Source: Alphaproteobacteria bacterium (GTDB lineage Bacteria; Pseudomonadota; Alphaproteobacteria; Micavibrionales; Micavibrionaceae). Taken from it: DNA of 25,314 bases. Under the pieces are notes generated by a model. That model saw nothing but the letters and a program-made list of their open reading frames with translations. It was not told the origin of the DNA and searched no databases. A program made the position numbers and the translations under genes. Numbering within the stretch: the first letter of the stretch is position 1; each line of letters begins with the position of its first letter. Positions 22,021 through 25,314 of this stretch are shown piece after piece. Where the stretch lies: assembly GCA_030432775.1 (NCBI GenBank), contig JAUILO010000011.1, positions 1 to 25,314 of the forward strand. The letters are read 5' to 3'.

Positions 22021-24597
22021 ATGACTCGTTATAATATTAAAGAATCAGAAGATAAATGGCGTAAAGCTTGGCTTGATAGCGCCTGTTTTGTCGCAAACGA
22101 GCAATCCGACAAGCCTAAATATTATGTACTCGAGATGTTTCCATACCCATCTGGCCGTATTCATGTGGGGCATGTGCGCAATTACACATTAGGCGATGTT
22201 GTTGCCCGTTACAAAATGGCAAAAGGCTTTAATGTGCTGCACCCTATGGGCTGGGATGCTTTTGGTTTGCCTGCTGAAAATGCTGCGATCGAAAACAAGG
22301 TTCACCCATCTGCATGGACAATTCAAAACGTAGCCCAAATGCGTGAGCAGCTCGACATGATGGGCTTGTCACTGGATTGGAGCCGTGAAGTCACCACTTG
22401 TATGCCGGATTACTACCGTCATGAACAAAAGATGTTTCTGGATTTTTATAAGAAGGGCATCGCCTATCGCAAAGAAGCCATTGTAAACTGGGACCCTATC
22501 GAAAATACCGTTCTGGCTAATGAACAGGTTGTTGATGGTAAGGGCTGGCGCTCTGGCGCACCGGTTGAGCGCCGCAAGCTAAACCAATGGTCATTGAAAA
22601 TTACCGATTACGCCGATGAATTACTTGATGAACTGGATAACCTTCCCGGCTGGCCGGAAAAAGTCCGCATTATGCAGAAAAACTGGATCGGTAAATCACA
22701 AGGCCTGCAAATGAACTGGCCGTTGGAAAATGGCGATGATCAAATCGAGATTTATACAACGCGCCCCGATACCATTTTCGGTGCCTCTTTTGTTGCCCTT
22801 GCCGCCGACCACCCACTGGCCGAAAAACTTTGCGGTGATAAAGACGGTTTTACAGAATTTATTAAAGAATGCCAATCAACCGGCACATCTGAAGCGGCGA
22901 TCGAGCAAGCCGAAAAGCTGGGCTTTGATACAGGCCACCGTGTAAGTCATCCATTTATCGCGGGTAAAACACTTCCAGTATATCTTGCCAACTTTATTTT
23001 GATGGATTACGGAACAGGCGCAATTTACGGCGTGCCCGCCCATGACCAGCGCGACTTTGAATTTGCAGCCAAATACAGCTTAGACATTACACCTGTTGTT
23101 TTGCCACAAGATGCGGGCGATGATTTTACTATAGAAGGCGAGGCCTTTACCGGCACAGATAATGTCCAATTGGCCAATTCAGACTTTTTAAACGGTCTGG
23201 ACGTTGAAGCCGCCAAAGCAGAAGTCATCAAACGTATCGAAGACCTTGGCCAAGGTAACGGCACAACACAATACCGTCTTCGCGATTGGGGCATTAGCCG
23301 CCAGCGTTACTGGGGCTGTCCGATCCCTGTGGTTTACAGAAAAAGCGACGGGGCATGTATTCCTGTTCCCGAAGATCAATTGCCCGTAACATTGCCATCT
23401 GATATTGATTTTGATCAGCCCGGCAACCCGCTGGATAATCACCCGACATGGAAGGAAACGACATGTCCGGAAACAGGCGAACCGGCGATACGTGAAACCG
23501 ATACATTTGACACATTCTTTGAATCAAGCTGGTACCAGTTCCGTTACTGTGATGCGCAAAATGAAGCGCTGCCATTTGACCAGAAAAAAGCAGAATACTG
23601 GATGTCTGTTGACCAATATATTGGCGGCGTTGAACATGCCGTTCTCCACCTTCTTTATGCGCGTTTCTTCACAAAAGCCCTGCGCGATTGTGGTTACGCC
23701 AATGTGAACGAGCCTTTTGCCGGCCTATTTACCCAGGGCATGGTCACACATGAAACATATCAGGACAAAAATGGAAAATGGTTATTCCCCAATAGCATCA
23801 CAAAACAAGATGATGGAAGCTTCCTGACAACAGGCAACAATGAACCGGTCACTGTGGGGCCGTCTATCAAGATGTCCAAATCAAAAAAGAACGTCGTTGA
23901 TCCGCAGGACATCATGGATACATATGGTGCCGATGCCGCGCGTTTATTTATCTTGTCCGATTCGCCGCCGGAACGTGATCTGGAATGGACGGAATCCGGT
24001 ATTGAGGGCGCTTGGCGCTATATTAATCGCCTATACCGCGCCGTATTTGAAAACCTTGAAAAACTTGGTCAAGCCGAAGGCGCCATGCCTTCCGCGTTTT
24101 CCGATAAGGCGACCGAATTACGCCGCGAAGCGCATAAAGTCGTTATTGATGTTGCCCGTGAAATCGAGCTATTCCACATGAATAAGGCTGTTGCCCGTAT
24201 TCGTGAGTTATCCAATATGATCACAGGATTTAAAATCCAGTCTGAATCAGATGGCTGGGCTTTGCGTGAAGCGCTGGAAATTCTTATACGTTGTATGAAT
24301 CCAATGATTCCGCATCTGGCCGAAGAACTTTGGTCTTTATTAGGTCATAAGACCTTATTGGCACAAGTTGCCTGGCCGGAAGCGGATAAAAGCTTGTTAC
24401 AAGTGGACACAGTCACAATCGGTGTACAGGTCAATGGCAAGGCACGGGCATCTATTACCCTGCCGAAAAATGCAGACCAGAAAGTTGCCGAAACTTTGGC
24501 AATGCAGGATGAATCAGTCCAGCGTGCTGTGAATGACAAAACAATCCGCAAGGTGATTTATGTGCCTGGCCGGATCCTGAATGTAGTTGTCGGGTAA
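22021..24597 (+). CDS. leuS: Leucyl-tRNA synthetase
   Basis: Charges tRNA-Leu with leucine in the cytoplasm. The 858-aa length is normal for the bacterial enzyme (E. coli 860). The class I signature HVGH (residues 48-51, in FPYPSGRIHVGHVRNY) and the KMSKS loop at 617-621 are intact. The leucine-specific editing domain is inserted near residue 245 with TTRPDT, and GTGAIYGVPAHDQRDFEFA marks its far end. An SSWYQFRYCD segment and WxxxxQYIGGVEHAVLHLLY-type sequence (about 520-550) complete the active site. The C-terminal anticodon-binding and tRNA-contacting domains follow. The ATG at 22021 has AGGG six bases upstream. No T-box or other leader control was recognised. It is preceded by the DUF3576 lipoprotein gene. 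Confidence 0.98.
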   Translation: MTRYNIKESEDKWRKAWLDSACFVANEQSDKPKYYVLEMFPYPSGRIHVGHVRNYTLGDVVARYKMAKGFNVLHPMGWDAFGLPAENAAIENKVHPSAWTIQNVAQMREQLDMMGLSLDWSREVTTCMPDYYRHEQKMFLDFYKKGIAYRKEAIVNWDPIENTVLANEQVVDGKGWRSGAPVERRKLNQWSLKITDYADELLDELDNLPGWPEKVRIMQKNWIGKSQGLQMNWPLENGDDQIEIYTTRPDTIFGASFVALAADHPLAEKLCGDKDGFTEFIKECQSTGTSEAAIEQAEKLGFDTGHRVSHPFIAGKTLPVYLANFILMDYGTGAIYGVPAHDQRDFEFAAKYSLDITPVVLPQDAGDDFTIEGEAFTGTDNVQLANSDFLNGLDVEAAKAEVIKRIEDLGQGNGTTQYRLRDWGISRQRYWGCPIPVVYRKSDGACIPVPEDQLPVTLPSDIDFDQPGNPLDNHPTWKETTCPETGEPAIRETDTFDTFFESSWYQFRYCDAQNEALPFDQKKAEYWMSVDQYIGGVEHAVLHLLYARFFTKALRDCGYANVNEPFAGLFTQGMVTHETYQDKNGKWLFPNSITKQDDGSFLTTGNNEPVTVGPSIKMSKSKKNVVDPQDIMDTYGADAARLFILSDSPPERDLEWTESGIEGAWRYINRLYRAVFENLEKLGQAEGAMPSAFSDKATELRREAHKVVIDVAREIELFHMNKAVARIRELSNMITGFKIQSESDGWALREALEILIRCMNPMIPHLAEELWSLLGHKTLLAQVAWPEADKSLLQVDTVTIGVQVNGKARASITLPKNADQKVAETLAMQDESVQRAVNDKTIRKVIYVPGRILNVVVG

Positions 24598-24637
24598 CTT
24601 TATAACGTCGCAAAACACCAGAATCTTATCATTATTA

Positions 24638-24667
24638 CGTTTTAGGGCCGAAAAATGTCCTAAAACG
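24638..24667 (+). terminator. Hairpin after leuS
   Basis: A perfect 9-bp stem CGTTTTAGG (24638-24646)/CCTAAAACG (24659-24667) with a 12-base loop, 40 bp after the leuS stop. There is no T-run, so it is a candidate only. The remaining gap to 24848 holds a TTGACA at 24719 with no good -10 at 17 bases, and no gene. Confidence 0.45.
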
Positions 24668-24848
24668 CTATAAATCTTAATGAATCCGTAAATAAATCTT
24701 GCTACTTTGGGGGTAATTTTGACATAACTAAACATGGGGTTTAGGGATGAAACGGTAATATTCAGGGCATAGCCATTTAATAAGGTGAGCCACAACCGAG
24801 ACAAGTAACCGGCATAAAAATAGCCGGTAAAATTAACAGGGTGCGTCA

Positions 24849-25256
24849 ATGTCTATTTTATTAGTCAAGAACGAAAAAACCGGACAAGAATTAGCAGCGA
24901 TTTCCAACGAAGAACTGGAAATATCGCAAAAAGCCGCAGCTTTATATGCCGAGCTATCACAGAACAAACAAAATGCAGATTTACAAACACTAAGCGGGCT
25001 GACAACACCGCCGGAGGCTCTTGTCGCTGATCTAGGCAAGCTATTACATGACGAGACCTGCTTCCTGAGCAAAGAACAGCTCAACAACCTGAGCAAGCTG
25101 CTTTGGTCTTTACGCACATATAGCCCGAAAATGAAGTCTATCTTAGAAGATAATGGCCTGAGCCTTGACGCGATCGAAAGCTTTGAGGATGAAATTTATG
25201 ATCTATCGGCCGCAAATGATAGTGACGAAGAAATAGAACAAGAAGAAACAGAGTAA
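24849..25256 (+). CDS. Hypothetical acidic helical protein
   Basis: I do not recognise this 135-aa protein. It is soluble-looking, without signal peptide or membrane helix. The chain seems almost wholly helical (ELEISQKAAALYAELSQN, EALVADLGKLLHD, SKEQLNNLSKLLWSLRTYS) and ends in a strongly acidic tail of about 15 residues (DSDEEIEQEETE). AGGG lies seven bases before the ATG at 24849. In many Alphaproteobacteria leuS is followed by lptE and holA; this protein does not resemble either, lacking both a lipobox and a DNA polymerase delta fold. It may be an adaptor or regulatory protein. The next gene begins seven bases after its stop, so the two are probably cotranscribed. Confidence 0.72.
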   Translation: MSILLVKNEKTGQELAAISNEELEISQKAAALYAELSQNKQNADLQTLSGLTTPPEALVADLGKLLHDETCFLSKEQLNNLSKLLWSLRTYSPKMKSILEDNGLSLDAIESFEDEIYDLSAANDSDEEIEQEETE

Positions 25257-25262
25257 GAATTT

Positions 25263-25314
25263 ATGAGACATCAACATGTCAGCATGGAAAACCTGGTCAC
25301 CATCATCTCGTATG
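25263..25314 (+). CDS. Start of a gene cut by the window end
   Basis: An ATG at 25263, six bases after the preceding stop, opens a frame that runs off the window (17 codons, beginning MRHQHVSMENL). The close spacing suggests it belongs to the same unit as the acidic protein gene. There is no clear ribosome site beyond GAG/AAG, and it is too short to identify. Confidence 0.45.
   Translation, partial: MRHQHVSMENLVTIISY

Overview
This window looks like chromosome from an alphaproteobacterium of moderate GC (mid-40s % by eye). The evidence is gene order: hemC-hemD-(mitofilin-like)-hemY in one operon, and a DUF3576-type lipoprotein directly before leuS, both familiar in Alphaproteobacteria. Placement near Rhodospirillales/Micavibrionales is only an impression. 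I see no tRNA, rRNA, transposase, prophage or CRISPR array.

Region 1 (1-9.8 kb) is an envelope or exopolysaccharide locus. On the + strand are a 5'-truncated outer-membrane polysaccharide-export protein with about six SLBB repeats, an HD-GYP-like phosphodiesterase with an altered GYP motif, and a WcaE-like GT2 glycosyltransferase. Facing them on the - strand is a tight five-gene operon read from 9719 to 4346: a secreted coiled-coil protein of unknown function, an O-antigen ligase/polymerase-like membrane protein, a GT4 glycosyltransferase, a Wzz-type chain-length protein and a WaaE-like GT2. A hairpin lies between the converging units, and a good sigma70-type promoter precedes the - operon. 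Together they supply sugar addition, polymerisation or ligation, length control and export.

Region 2 (9.8-11.2 kb) is a two-gene orphan unit (118 and 145 aa). It has strong ribosome sites, its own terminator and a long AT-rich leader that holds a CtrA-type site and a possible 32-codon leader ORF.

Region 3 (11.2-13.6 kb) holds a class III omega-aminotransferase (-) and a rhomboid protease (+), divergently arranged.

Region 4 (13.6-19.4 kb) is the - strand heme operon hemC, hemD, a mitofilin-like membrane protein with an HTH-like N-terminus, and hemY, closed by a terminator. An FNR/FixK-type palindrome lies about 100 bp before hemC, spaced from a -10-like hexamer roughly as in an activated promoter.

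Region 5 (19.5-25.3 kb) holds an abundant-type porin (-) with its own promoter, terminator and distinctive codon use, then on the + strand the DUF3576 lipoprotein, leuS, an unknown acidic 135-aa protein and the start of one more gene cut by the window end.

I did not find a clear new defence or mobile system. The most unusual items are the HTH-membrane-mitofilin protein in the heme operon, the orphan two-gene unit, and the secreted coiled-coil protein leading the polysaccharide operon.
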